A stretch of 6,669 bases of DNA from an uncultured Oscillospiraceae bacterium (GTDB taxonomy: Bacteria > Bacillota_A > Clostridia > Oscillospirales > Oscillospiraceae), in contig CAJTTS010000146.1 of the NCBI GenBank assembly GCA_910579155.1, positions 1 to 6,669 on the forward strand. The letters are read 5' to 3'. Under the pieces are notes generated by a model. It was given only the letters and a program-made list of their open reading frames with translations, was not told the origin of the DNA and did not search any database. Of the stretch, positions 1 through 5,351 are shown one piece after another; the first letter of the stretch is position 1, and every line of letters starts with the position of its first letter. The translations under genes were made by a program, and so were the position numbers.

Positions 1-166
1 CGCACATCCAGGACACGGTTTCGGTGCCGACGTAGGGTTTCAGCAGAAAGTACAGCCCCACGGCCACAGCCACCGCCAGCAGGGAGAACACACACTGACG
101 CATGGACAGGCCGAAAAACATACTCTCCGTGTAGTTGCGGATTTCACGGTTGATTTTGACTTCCAA
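1..166 (-). CDS. PrgI family protein, N-terminal part (cut by window edge)
   Basis: The first 55 codons are present. The protein begins M-E-V-K-I-N-R-E-I-R-N-Y, continues with ESMFFGLS, and then has a hydrophobic stretch at about residues 24-41 followed by KPYVGTETVSW. This is the usual opening of the PrgI family, a small inner-membrane subunit of Gram-positive conjugative type IV secretion, normally encoded just before the VirB4-like ATPase. The start is a TTG at 166-164, chosen because AGGAGG at 176-181 leaves 9 nt to it; no ATG or GTG lies nearby in frame. The ribosome binding site abuts the stop codon of the preceding 69-aa gene, so the two are probably translated in series. The C-terminal half is missing. 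Confidence 0.88.
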   Translation of the reverse strand, partial: MEVKINREIRNYTESMFFGLSMRQCVFSLLAVAVAVGLYFLLKPYVGTETVSWMC

Positions 167-175
167 AATAGATAC

Positions 176-181
176 CCTCCT
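176..181 (-). promoter_or_regulatory. Shine-Dalgarno site for the prgI-like gene
   Basis: AGGAGG on the minus strand, 9 nt before TTG 166. It is the reason for choosing the TTG start and lies directly after the TAA of the 69-aa gene (182-184). Confidence 0.8.
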
Positions 182-391
182 TTATCGCTCCATTCCGCCC
201 TTTTTCCTGGGCGGCTTCTGCTTGGTGGGGTAGGGCACAAATTCTTCCTCCCCCTCAATCATGCTGAACTCTGCCCGCAAAAGCGGATGGGTTTCAAGTG
301 CCTGATACTGACGGATCAGGTCAATCGCCAACTCTCTTGTGGCAGTGCTGGCTTTCTGTGTCCCGTCCTTGAAGATATAAAATCGCTTCAT
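182..391 (-). CDS. Small conserved-looking hypothetical protein of the transfer operon (69 aa)
   Basis: I cannot assign a function. The product starts MKRFYIFKDGTQKAS, has an ELAIDLIRQYQ helix-like segment, then an acidic patch IEGEEEFVPY and a very basic tail (KQKPPRKKGG). It has no membrane segment or signal peptide, so it is probably cytoplasmic. It is taken as real because AGGAGG at 403-408 precedes the ATG with 11 nt spacing, which is slightly long, and because its stop codon touches the ribosome binding site of the prgI-like gene. The reading frame also looks protein-like rather than a shadow of another gene. It is the first transfer-strand gene after the antisense toxin-antitoxin cassette, and I see no convincing minus-strand promoter in front of it. 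Confidence 0.75.
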   Translation of the reverse strand: MKRFYIFKDGTQKASTATRELAIDLIRQYQALETHPLLRAEFSMIEGEEEFVPYPTKQKPPRKKGGMER

Positions 392-424
392 CCAAAATAA
401 GACCTCCTAATTTGTAAAATGGAA

Positions 425-453
425 TTGCTTTTACCGCTCATATCGTATATAAT
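425..453 (+). promoter_or_regulatory. Sigma-A type promoter of the toxin-antitoxin cassette
   Basis: TTGCTT at 425-430, a 17-bp spacer and a perfect TATAAT at 448-453 on the plus strand. Transcription would begin near 460, leaving an untranslated leader of about 44 nt before the antitoxin ATG at 504. The surrounding 392-500 stretch is clearly more AT-rich than the transfer genes. The -10 is consensus; the -35 matches only in its first three bases and last-half similarity is weak. Confidence 0.75.
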
Positions 454-462
454 AGAGAAGCA

Positions 463-487
463 AAAGAATTCTTTAGATTTCAAGAAT
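463..487 (+). promoter_or_regulatory. Palindromic candidate operator in the antitoxin leader
   Basis: AAAGAATTCTTT at 463-474 is a perfect 12-bp palindrome. The half-site AAGAAT seen at 464-469 recurs at 482-487, exactly 18 bp later, and ATTCTT at 468-473 is its inverse. These sites sit right at the predicted transcription start, where an AbrB/MazE-type antitoxin or toxin-antitoxin complex usually binds to repress its own promoter. The repeats are seen directly; the operator role is inferred. Confidence 0.45.
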
Positions 488-503
488 AGAAAGGATGGCA
501 TTT

Positions 504-764
504 ATGAACTTAGCCAAACTCTCTGCCAATGGGCAAATTACGGTTCCTGTGGAAATTCGCCGCCTTCTCGGTTTGAAGTCGGGGGATAAGATTTTATTTT
601 TTCAAAACCAGGGCGGTGAGGTCGTTGTTGCCAACGCTTCCGCGCAGGCTTTGTCGAAGGTACAGGACGCTTTTGCCGGACTTGCTGAAAAGCTGGGTGT
701 AAAAGACGAGGATGATGTGCAGGCTTTGGTCGATGAAGTCCGCTATGGGGGAGAACGGGGTTGA
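504..764 (+). CDS. AbrB/MazE/SpoVT-type antitoxin
   Basis: The N-terminal half (about residues 1-45 of 86) is a swapped-hairpin AbrB domain: KLSANGQITVPVEIRRLLGL, then KSGDKI and a beta strand EVVVAN. The C-terminal part (about 46-86: ALSKVQDAFAGLAEKLGVKDEDDVQALVDEVR, given here in outline) is helical and acidic, as expected for the segment that neutralises the toxin. An ATG at 495 is in frame, but it overlaps the AAGGA ribosome binding site at 491-495; the ATG at 504 lies 8 nt after that site and is preferred. The gene shares 4 nt with the PIN toxin gene, so the two are translated together. It should both bind toxin and repress the promoter at 425-453. Confidence 0.88.
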   Translation: MNLAKLSANGQITVPVEIRRLLGLKSGDKILFFQNQGGEVVVANASAQALSKVQDAFAGLAEKLGVKDEDDVQALVDEVRYGGERG

Positions 765-1159
765 AAATACTTGTTGACACAAACATCCTGTTCTCGGCCA
801 TGCTCTTTCGCGGTTCAAAACCGGCAAAGGCGCTGCTGTACGTTTCTGATTACCATGAAATGGTTATCTGTGACCGCAGCATTTATGAACTCTATGACGT
901 TCTCAAACGCAAAGCGCCAGAAGCACTACCTGACGCGGAAGTGTTTCTGGCAGAGTTCTCCTATGAGTTGATCCCCGCGGTCGATAACGGGACAAAGCTG
1001 ATTCGGGACGCAAAAGACCAACCGATTTTGAACGCGGCTATCGTTGCGGATGTTGACGTGATTCTGACCGGCGACAAAGACTTTTTGAGCCTTGACATGG
1101 AACATCCCCGTTGTATGACAGTGACAGAGTTTTTAGAGGAAGATGGAGTGGGGCTGTAA
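761..1159 (+). CDS. PIN-domain toxin (VapC-type ribonuclease)
   Basis: A 132-aa single PIN domain. Visible family signatures are the opening KILVDTNILFSA with Asp6 and Asn8, Glu43 in the SIYEL helix, the IRDAKDQPILNAA segment with Asp83 and Asp86, and LTGDKDFL with Asp105 and Asp107. These supply the acidic metal-binding set of PIN ribonucleases, so the enzyme looks intact. It resembles the 'putative toxin component, PIN family' (COG1569) group. The start is TTG 761, overlapping the antitoxin stop as TTGA, with GGGGGAG at 747-753 ending 7 nt upstream; this coupling keeps toxin below antitoxin. Its likely role is element maintenance by cleavage of RNA in cells that lose the antitoxin. The RNA target cannot be read from sequence. 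Confidence 0.88.
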   Translation: MKILVDTNILFSAMLFRGSKPAKALLYVSDYHEMVICDRSIYELYDVLKRKAPEALPDAEVFLAEFSYELIPAVDNGTKLIRDAKDQPILNAAIVADVDVILTGDKDFLSLDMEHPRCMTVTEFLEEDGVGL

Positions 1160-1178
1160 TGCCCCGCTCTTTCTTTTT
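1146..1178 (+). terminator. Intrinsic terminator overlapping the toxin stop codon
   Basis: The arms GAGTGGGGC (1146-1154) and GCCCCGCTC (1161-1169) form a 9-bp stem with one G-U pair around a 6-nt loop. The stem is followed by TTTCTTTTT-like sequence to 1178. The toxin TAA (1157-1159) lies inside the loop, so the last toxin codons double as terminator stem. On the opposite strand the wobble becomes a C-A mismatch and no T-run follows, so it should stop only plus-strand transcription. The T-run reaches into the stop codon of the convergent virB6-like gene (1177-1179). Confidence 0.85.
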
Positions 1179-2013
1179 ACAGTCCCATCATTTCACGCAC
1201 AACATGGTCGGACATTTTCACGCTGCCCACCAGGATAAGCATATTGAACGTCAATTCTCCGATATAGCTCCACACCATAGATGCCGCCGCCGCGTTTGGG
1301 TCAACAGCGGGCGGGGAGCTGGCGAACACGGAGAAGATGATGCAGGCCAGCACGATGACGGCCCCCTCCAGGCAGACGGCGGCGTAGCTTTTCAAGAAGC
1401 TCTTGCCCACGTTCTGGCTGGGTTCCCCGGCAAAGCTGGACAGGGGGATGGGGGCCAGCGCAGCGTACATAAACATCTTAAAAAAGCGCCCGTAGACGCT
1501 CAAAATCATGACAAAGGACAGCACCCAAATGAACAGCCCGCCGATCAGCGTCACCGCCCATAGGGGGATGCTCTCAAAAAAGCCGCAGTCCTCAATGGCG
1601 GTCACGATCTCGGCGGGCAGGACGGTGGAGTTGGGAGCGCCGAAGCCCGCCGCGTTCATAATGGAGGACACCACGCCCTGGATGATACTCAACAGGGCCA
1701 GCATCAGCTCCATGCCATAGGTGATAAGGGCCTTTGCCAGCGCAAAGCGGACGAACAGCTTCAGCGCGTGTTCCGGCTTTTTGACCTCCACAAAACTGCC
1801 GCAGGTCTTGACCACGCCCACCACAAAGAACAGCACCAGCAGGGCGTAGCCGATGGCCTGCAACGCGCCGTGGATGTCCGACACCACGTTCCAGATCGCG
1901 CCGCCCTTGAAGTCCTGGGGGGACTGCGTAATGAGCTGCCATATCTCGCTCAACTTGCCGTTCCAGACCTCCAGCGCGTTCTCTAAATTCTGGACTACCC
2001 AATTATCCGACAC
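1177..2013 (-). CDS. VirB6/TrbL-like conjugal transfer channel protein
   Basis: A 278-aa polytopic membrane protein. Hydrophobic segments are at about residues 50-70, 85-112, 149-175, 178-193, 209-230 and 250-265. The AALAPIPLSSFAGEPS stretch after the fourth segment and the ending KMSDHVVREMMGL match the VirB6/TrbL-like proteins of Clostridia elements (the C. difficile CD1112-type). These form part of the inner-membrane DNA channel. The start is GTG 2013, because AAGGAGG at 2022-2028 is 8 nt upstream; a GTG at 2022 overlaps that site and would add only three residues. It follows the pilin-like gene after a 71-nt gap containing a hairpin, and its stop faces the toxin stop of the antisense cassette, 17 nt away. 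Confidence 0.88.
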   Translation of the reverse strand: MSDNWVVQNLENALEVWNGKLSEIWQLITQSPQDFKGGAIWNVVSDIHGALQAIGYALLVLFFVVGVVKTCGSFVEVKKPEHALKLFVRFALAKALITYGMELMLALLSIIQGVVSSIMNAAGFGAPNSTVLPAEIVTAIEDCGFFESIPLWAVTLIGGLFIWVLSFVMILSVYGRFFKMFMYAALAPIPLSSFAGEPSQNVGKSFLKSYAAVCLEGAVIVLACIIFSVFASSPPAVDPNAAAASMVWSYIGELTFNMLILVGSVKMSDHVVREMMGL

Positions 2014-2021
2014 GCAAAGCA

Positions 2022-2028
2022 CCTCCTT
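2022..2028 (-). promoter_or_regulatory. Shine-Dalgarno site that fixes the virB6-like start
   Basis: AAGGAGG on the minus strand, 8 nt before GTG 2013 and overlapping the alternative GTG at 2022. It lies only 3 nt downstream of the foot of the 2032-2060 hairpin, so that structure may influence ribosome access. Confidence 0.8.
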
Positions 2029-2031
2029 TTA

Positions 2032-2060
2032 GGGGCAGGCCCATCCCGTGGGCCTGCCCC
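2032..2060 (-). promoter_or_regulatory. Perfect 12-bp hairpin between the pilin-like and virB6-like genes
   Basis: GGGGCAGGCCCA (2032-2043) and TGGGCCTGCCCC (2049-2060) are exact inverse repeats with a 5-nt loop, nearly all G-C. On the minus-strand transcript the stem is followed by TAAAAGGAGG rather than a T-run, so it does not look like a standard intrinsic terminator. It sits after the pilin-like stop (2085) and just before the virB6-like ribosome binding site. It could be an RNA-processing or 3'-end-protecting structure that lets the pilin-like message accumulate above downstream genes, or a partial attenuator. The hairpin is certain; the role is inferred. Confidence 0.7.
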
Positions 2061-2084
2061 GTGTGTTCGGATAGCTCTGCCAGA

Positions 2085-2450
2085 TCAGCCGGTGATAAGG
2101 GTCAAAATCTCCTTGGCAAAAGTTATAATTACGCCGCCCGCCAGGGTCAGGAAGCCGTTGGAACGCTGGGAGGGGTCGTGGCTCTGGAGGGAGAGGCCCA
2201 CCTGGACAATGCCCCAGCCCAGCAGAATCAGACCCACGGCGCGGATCAGGCCGAAGATAAACTCGGACAGGTTGTTGATAACGGTGAGGGGGTCGCCGCC
2301 CGCAGCGGGGGCGGCAAAGGCCGTCATAGTACAGCAGCCCATCAGGGCCACCGCCGCCACCAGGGAACAGTAGTAGCGGTAGCCCTTTTTCACTTTGTCG
2401 GGCATAGGCAGGCGGTTGGGGTTCTTCTCGTTCTTCTTGAAAATGTTCAT
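2085..2450 (-). CDS. Small Maff2/VirB2-like membrane protein (probable conjugative pilin-type subunit)
   Basis: A 121-aa protein with a long basic N-terminus (about residues 1-26), a hydrophobic signal-like segment (about 28-46) ending in TAFA followed by APAAGG, and two further hydrophobic helices (about 63-88 and 100-120). The helices are joined by a short polar loop with SHDPSQRSNG. A cleavable signal plus two helices is the VirB2/TrbC pilin layout; the GWGIVQVGLSL and DP...G...LAGG pattern also resembles the Maff2 family common in these elements. The ATG overlaps the coupling-protein stop as ATGA, with AGGAGG at 2460-2465 and 9 nt spacing. Signal peptidase cleavage after residue 46 is a prediction. 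Some databases give homologues misleading enzyme names. Confidence 0.78.
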   Translation of the reverse strand: MNIFKKNEKNPNRLPMPDKVKKGYRYYCSLVAAVALMGCCTMTAFAAPAAGGDPLTVINNLSEFIFGLIRAVGLILLGWGIVQVGLSLQSHDPSQRSNGFLTLAGGVIITFAKEILTLITG

Positions 2451-4264
2451 CGTGTCGTACCTCCTAATGAATTGATAAGTTCTTCTAATTCTTCTTCTGT
2501 GAGAAGCAAGAAGTTGTGTTTCACCGCGTCCTGTTCCTGTTCCGCCGCCCGTTTCAGCAGCTCCGGGTCAAACTGGATGGATGCGATGCTGCGGGTGTCC
2601 TCGCCGTGGCGGTAGGGTTCAGCCCCGCCGTCTGTGGTCAGCTTCACATGGGGATGCTTCAAAATGTCGTACTTGAAGTCCTGGATGGGCCGCTCCCCGC
2701 GAATAAAAAGGAGCGCATACTGATTGTCCAGCATACGCACCTCGTCCGGGGTCAAAAGTTCGCGGCCCGCTAATTGCCAGTTGGTGGAGTAGCTGCCGCT
2801 CCGCCCCCTGGACTGGCCGTAGGTGTTGGTGTCGATGGTTTCCTTGCCCAGCAGCTTGGAAACGTACTCGTGCGTTGACGCTTCATTTCCGCCGAGATAG
2901 ATAAATTCATCGCAGTTGCCCACGATGCTCTCCCACTGTTTTTCAAAGAGGGCCTTTAGCTGGGCAAGGTTCTGGATGATAATGCTCACGGAAATTTCCC
3001 GGCTCCGCATTGTGGACAACAGCTTGTCAAACTCGTCCGGCAAGGCGACATTAGCAAATTCGTCCATGACAAAATGCACATGGACGGGCAATCTGCCGCC
3101 GTGTACCACGTCCGCCTGATAATAAAGCTGCTGGAATAGCTGGGTGTAGAGCATACCGATGATGAAATTGAAGCTGGCGTCATTGTCGGGGATAACGGCA
3201 AAAATGGCCGTCTTTCTCTCGCCCAAACTCCACAACTCCATCTCGTCCGTCTGCGTCATGCTTGCCAGAGATTCCAGGTTGAACTTCTCTAACCGGGACA
3301 CCAGCGTGATTTGAATGGATTTCAGGGTCTTGGCGCTGCCGGAGTGATAGGAGCGGTAGTATTTCAGGGCGATATGCTCCGGGTTCCGCATTTCCAGGCG
3401 GTCAAAGAGTTCATCCAGCGGGGAGCGGAAGTCCTCATCTTCCTCCCGGACTTCCCCAGCCCGGATCATCTCCATGACCATGGGAAAGTTCTGTTCATCG
3501 GGCGGGGCTTCATAGTGGAGATAAAACACCAGCGCCAGCAGGAGCATTTGCGCCGCCTGATCCCAAAAGGGGTCTTGGGACTGTGAGCCTTTGGGCGTGG
3601 TGTTTTTGAACAGATTTGTCACCAGCCGTTGGATGTCGTTGTCGTTGCGGAGATAGACAAAGGGATTGTAGCAGTAGCTTTTTTCCATGTTGATAAGGTC
3701 GATCACCTTAATGTTGTACCCCTTGGCTTTCAACAGGTTCCCGGTGTCCCGCAGCAGCTCCCCCTTGGGATCAAGGCAAACAAAGCTGGTGTTGGCGTTC
3801 ATAATGTTGGGCTTGGCAAAAAACCTCGTCTTGCCCGCGCCGGAGCCGCCGCACACTAAAATATTGAGGTTGCGCCGGTGCCTGCGTCCGTCAAGGCCAA
3901 TCGCCACATTCTGCGTCAGTATCTTGTTAGCGGTGGCCTTTTTGTCGGCATATTTCTTCCTGACGGCCTGGGCCGTGCCCCACTTGGCGGAGCCATGTTC
4001 CTCCCGCCTGCGGTAGTTGCGGTCAGTGGAGAGGTAAATACCAATGCCCAACCCATAGCAGAGCATAAAAATGAGGACAGTTTTCAGGCTGTCCTCACAC
4101 AGTATGATGTGGAATGGGTCATTGAGGGCCGCGCCGCCGTAGCGCACCAGCCCCACCAGCCCGCCGCCCATATAGGGGGCCAGCAGCAGGGCCAGCCAGA
4201 CGGCGGGGATCAGGCCGCAGGCGTAAAGAATGAGTCGGGATGTGGAGAATTTATCTTGCCGCAC
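2447..4264 (-). CDS. VirD4/TcpA-family type IV coupling ATPase
   Basis: A 605-aa coupling protein that recruits the relaxase-DNA complex and feeds it to the channel using ATP. Two membrane segments lie at about residues 10-33 and 60-80. The soluble domain has Walker A GGSGAGKT at about 139-146 (followed by RFFAKPN and, downstream, LDPKGELL), Walker B HFVMDEFAN at about 397-405, and the SIIIQNLAQLKALF motif at about 427-440. The C-terminus is acidic (TEEELEELINSL). The start is taken as GTG 4264, since GGAGGG at 4271-4276 lies 6 nt before it; an upstream in-frame TTG at 4303 would add 13 residues but lacks such a site. It overlaps the 63-aa gene by 14 nt and the pilin-like gene by 4 nt. All ATPase motifs look intact. 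Confidence 0.95.
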   Translation of the reverse strand: MRQDKFSTSRLILYACGLIPAVWLALLLAPYMGGGLVGLVRYGGAALNDPFHIILCEDSLKTVLIFMLCYGLGIGIYLSTDRNYRRREEHGSAKWGTAQAVRKKYADKKATANKILTQNVAIGLDGRRHRRNLNILVCGGSGAGKTRFFAKPNIMNANTSFVCLDPKGELLRDTGNLLKAKGYNIKVIDLINMEKSYCYNPFVYLRNDNDIQRLVTNLFKNTTPKGSQSQDPFWDQAAQMLLLALVFYLHYEAPPDEQNFPMVMEMIRAGEVREEDEDFRSPLDELFDRLEMRNPEHIALKYYRSYHSGSAKTLKSIQITLVSRLEKFNLESLASMTQTDEMELWSLGERKTAIFAVIPDNDASFNFIIGMLYTQLFQQLYYQADVVHGGRLPVHVHFVMDEFANVALPDEFDKLLSTMRSREISVSIIIQNLAQLKALFEKQWESIVGNCDEFIYLGGNEASTHEYVSKLLGKETIDTNTYGQSRGRSGSYSTNWQLAGRELLTPDEVRMLDNQYALLFIRGERPIQDFKYDILKHPHVKLTTDGGAEPYRHGEDTRSIASIQFDPELLKRAAEQEQDAVKHNFLLLTEEELEELINSLGGTTR

Positions 4265-4442
4265 GGTCAGCCCTCCGTTTCTCCCGCTTGGTGGGCGCGT
4301 CAATGACTTTGAGAATGAGATCGTCCACGTCCTGGGTGGGCTTGCCGTCCCGGAGGGTATCGTTGCGGAAATCAGTCAGGCCCCGCACCATAAGCCGCTG
4401 TTCAAAGTCATTCAGCGTGACCACTCGCTTTTCATCACGCAT
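4251..4442 (-). CDS. Small hypothetical protein between ArdC-like and coupling protein (63 aa)
   Basis: No function can be assigned. The product is charged, with no membrane segment. It has an N-terminal MRDEKRVVTLNDFEQRL, a middle GLTDFRNDTLRDG, a DDLILKVIDAP stretch and a strongly basic tail (TKREKRRADRAAR) that could bind nucleic acid or the membrane surface. AAGGAGG at 4450-4456 with 7 nt spacing is an excellent ribosome binding site. That site, the close fit after the ArdC-like stop (4455) and the 14-nt overlap with the coupling protein start argue that it is translated. Its place just before the coupling protein suggests a small accessory of DNA processing, but this is inference. Confidence 0.72.
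   Translation of the reverse strand: MRDEKRVVTLNDFEQRLMVRGLTDFRNDTLRDGKPTQDVDDLILKVIDAPTKREKRRADRAAR
4271..4276 (-). promoter_or_regulatory. Shine-Dalgarno site that fixes the coupling-protein start
   Basis: GGAGGG on the minus strand, 6 nt before GTG 4264. It lies inside the last codons of the 63-aa gene, so ribosomes finishing that gene can reload here. The upstream TTG at 4303 has no comparable site. Confidence 0.72.
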
Positions 4443-4454
4443 AGAGCGCCCTCC

Positions 4455-5348
4455 TTACCTCGCGCCGCCGTCCCGGTTTTTCTGCGCTTTCTCCTGGGCG
4501 GCAAAGAGCCGGTTCATATCGGCGGAGATGGTTCCGGCGATTTCCCGGATGGTGCCCACCTCGCCCCGGATCGCCTGAGCGTCCATCTGACTGTATTCTT
4601 CCGGCATACGGTCAAAGGAAAAGCCCTCCACCGACACGCCGTTGCGCTTGCACAGCATATAGGACGCGCTGTACGCCACAAAATCCGGGTTCTGGCATTG
4701 GAAGCTGCCCTTGTTCATGTGGGCGCGGGCCAACTCCTGGGCCAACCCCCGGAAGATGGTAGGGGCGTTCAGCCCTTGCCGTACCCGGATGGTGTTTTCC
4801 TTGCTGGAGTAGGCCACGTTCACGCCCTCCGGCAGCTCATTGGAGATGGCGAAGCGGCAGGGGGCGTTGTTCATCAGGGCTTTCAGGAGCAGCCGCCCAT
4901 CACGGGCCACCGGGGGCGCGGCCCGCTGGGTGGAGTTGGTCTGGGAAATGTCGAACATTTTCTTGGGGTCGTAGAACACACCCTTGGAGCCATCCTGTTC
5001 ACGGGTGTACTCCTTGCCGGGTTCCAGGATGGTGATGGCTTCCGCACCCCGCTTGACATACACACCGCTGGCCTTCCATGTATCAAAGTCGGCCAGTTTG
5101 GTGGCGTCCGGCTTTTGGGCGGCGATCAGGATGGCGTTGCTCACGGAGTAGCGGTCAAAGCGGGCCTGCACATCCAGGTAATCGCAGAACAGGCTACCGT
5201 CCATGCTCATCTCATGGGCAAAGGTGTCGATCATCAGGTAGACACCCTCACGCTCCTGCTGTTTCCTCGCCGCCCATGCGTCCTTGTCAAAGGGGGCGTC
5301 CCTGCGCTGGTCGGGCTGGGGGGCAAACAGATCATCATAGTTTTCCAT
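4455..5348 (-). CDS. ArdC-like ssDNA-binding protein with degenerate metalloprotease motif
   Basis: A 297-aa protein. Residues about 35-110 match the ArdC N-terminal ssDNA-binding domain: RYSVSNAILIAAQKPDAT, a DFDTWKASGVYVKRG segment, then AITILEP. The C-terminal half corresponds to the family's zinc-metalloprotease-like domain, but where HELAH is expected it reads AQELARAHM (about 203-211), so both zinc histidines are replaced. The later VAE position reads VAY (about 224-226), replacing the third ligand. Protease activity is therefore unlikely; a ssDNA-binding or protective role during transfer is the better guess. ATG 5348 follows the PcfB-like stop by 3 nt, with GAGAGG inside that gene's 3' end. 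ArdC proteins of plasmids are known antirestriction factors; that role is untested here. Confidence 0.82.
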   Translation of the reverse strand: MENYDDLFAPQPDQRRDAPFDKDAWAARKQQEREGVYLMIDTFAHEMSMDGSLFCDYLDVQARFDRYSVSNAILIAAQKPDATKLADFDTWKASGVYVKRGAEAITILEPGKEYTREQDGSKGVFYDPKKMFDISQTNSTQRAAPPVARDGRLLLKALMNNAPCRFAISNELPEGVNVAYSSKENTIRVRQGLNAPTIFRGLAQELARAHMNKGSFQCQNPDFVAYSASYMLCKRNGVSVEGFSFDRMPEEYSQMDAQAIRGEVGTIREIAGTISADMNRLFAAQEKAQKNRDGGAR

Positions 5349-5351
5349 GTC

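Noticed and set aside
40..258. 72-codon minus-strand frame overlapping prgI and the 69-aa gene
   Set aside because: Arg/Ser/Cys/Trp-rich product with no ribosome binding site; the alternative frames give a PrgI match and a protein-like 69-aa product.
392..1180. Direct repeats or inverted ends around the toxin-antitoxin cassette as signs of transposition
   Set aside because: I looked for matching sequence at both borders and found only short T-rich or A-rich similarity that is not convincing; no transposase is present.
1111..1563. 150-codon plus-strand open frame running from the toxin end into virB6
   Set aside because: His/Gln/Arg-rich composition, no ribosome binding site, and it would read through the toxin terminator; it is antisense to a clear membrane protein.
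2061..2615. 184-codon plus-strand open frame across the pilin-like gene
   Set aside because: Shadow of two well-supported minus-strand genes with no start signals.
4072..4097. Perfect 9-bp inverted repeat with 8-nt loop (TGAGGACAG / CTGTCCTCA) inside the coupling-protein gene
   Set aside because: About this many 9-bp repeats are expected by chance in a window of this length, and it lies in coding sequence for the second membrane segment with no link to a gene border.
4265..4303. Longer coupling protein starting at TTG 4303
   Set aside because: No ribosome binding site precedes it, whereas GTG 4264 has GGAGGG 6 nt upstream; the added 13 residues are the out-of-frame image of the 63-aa protein's basic tail.
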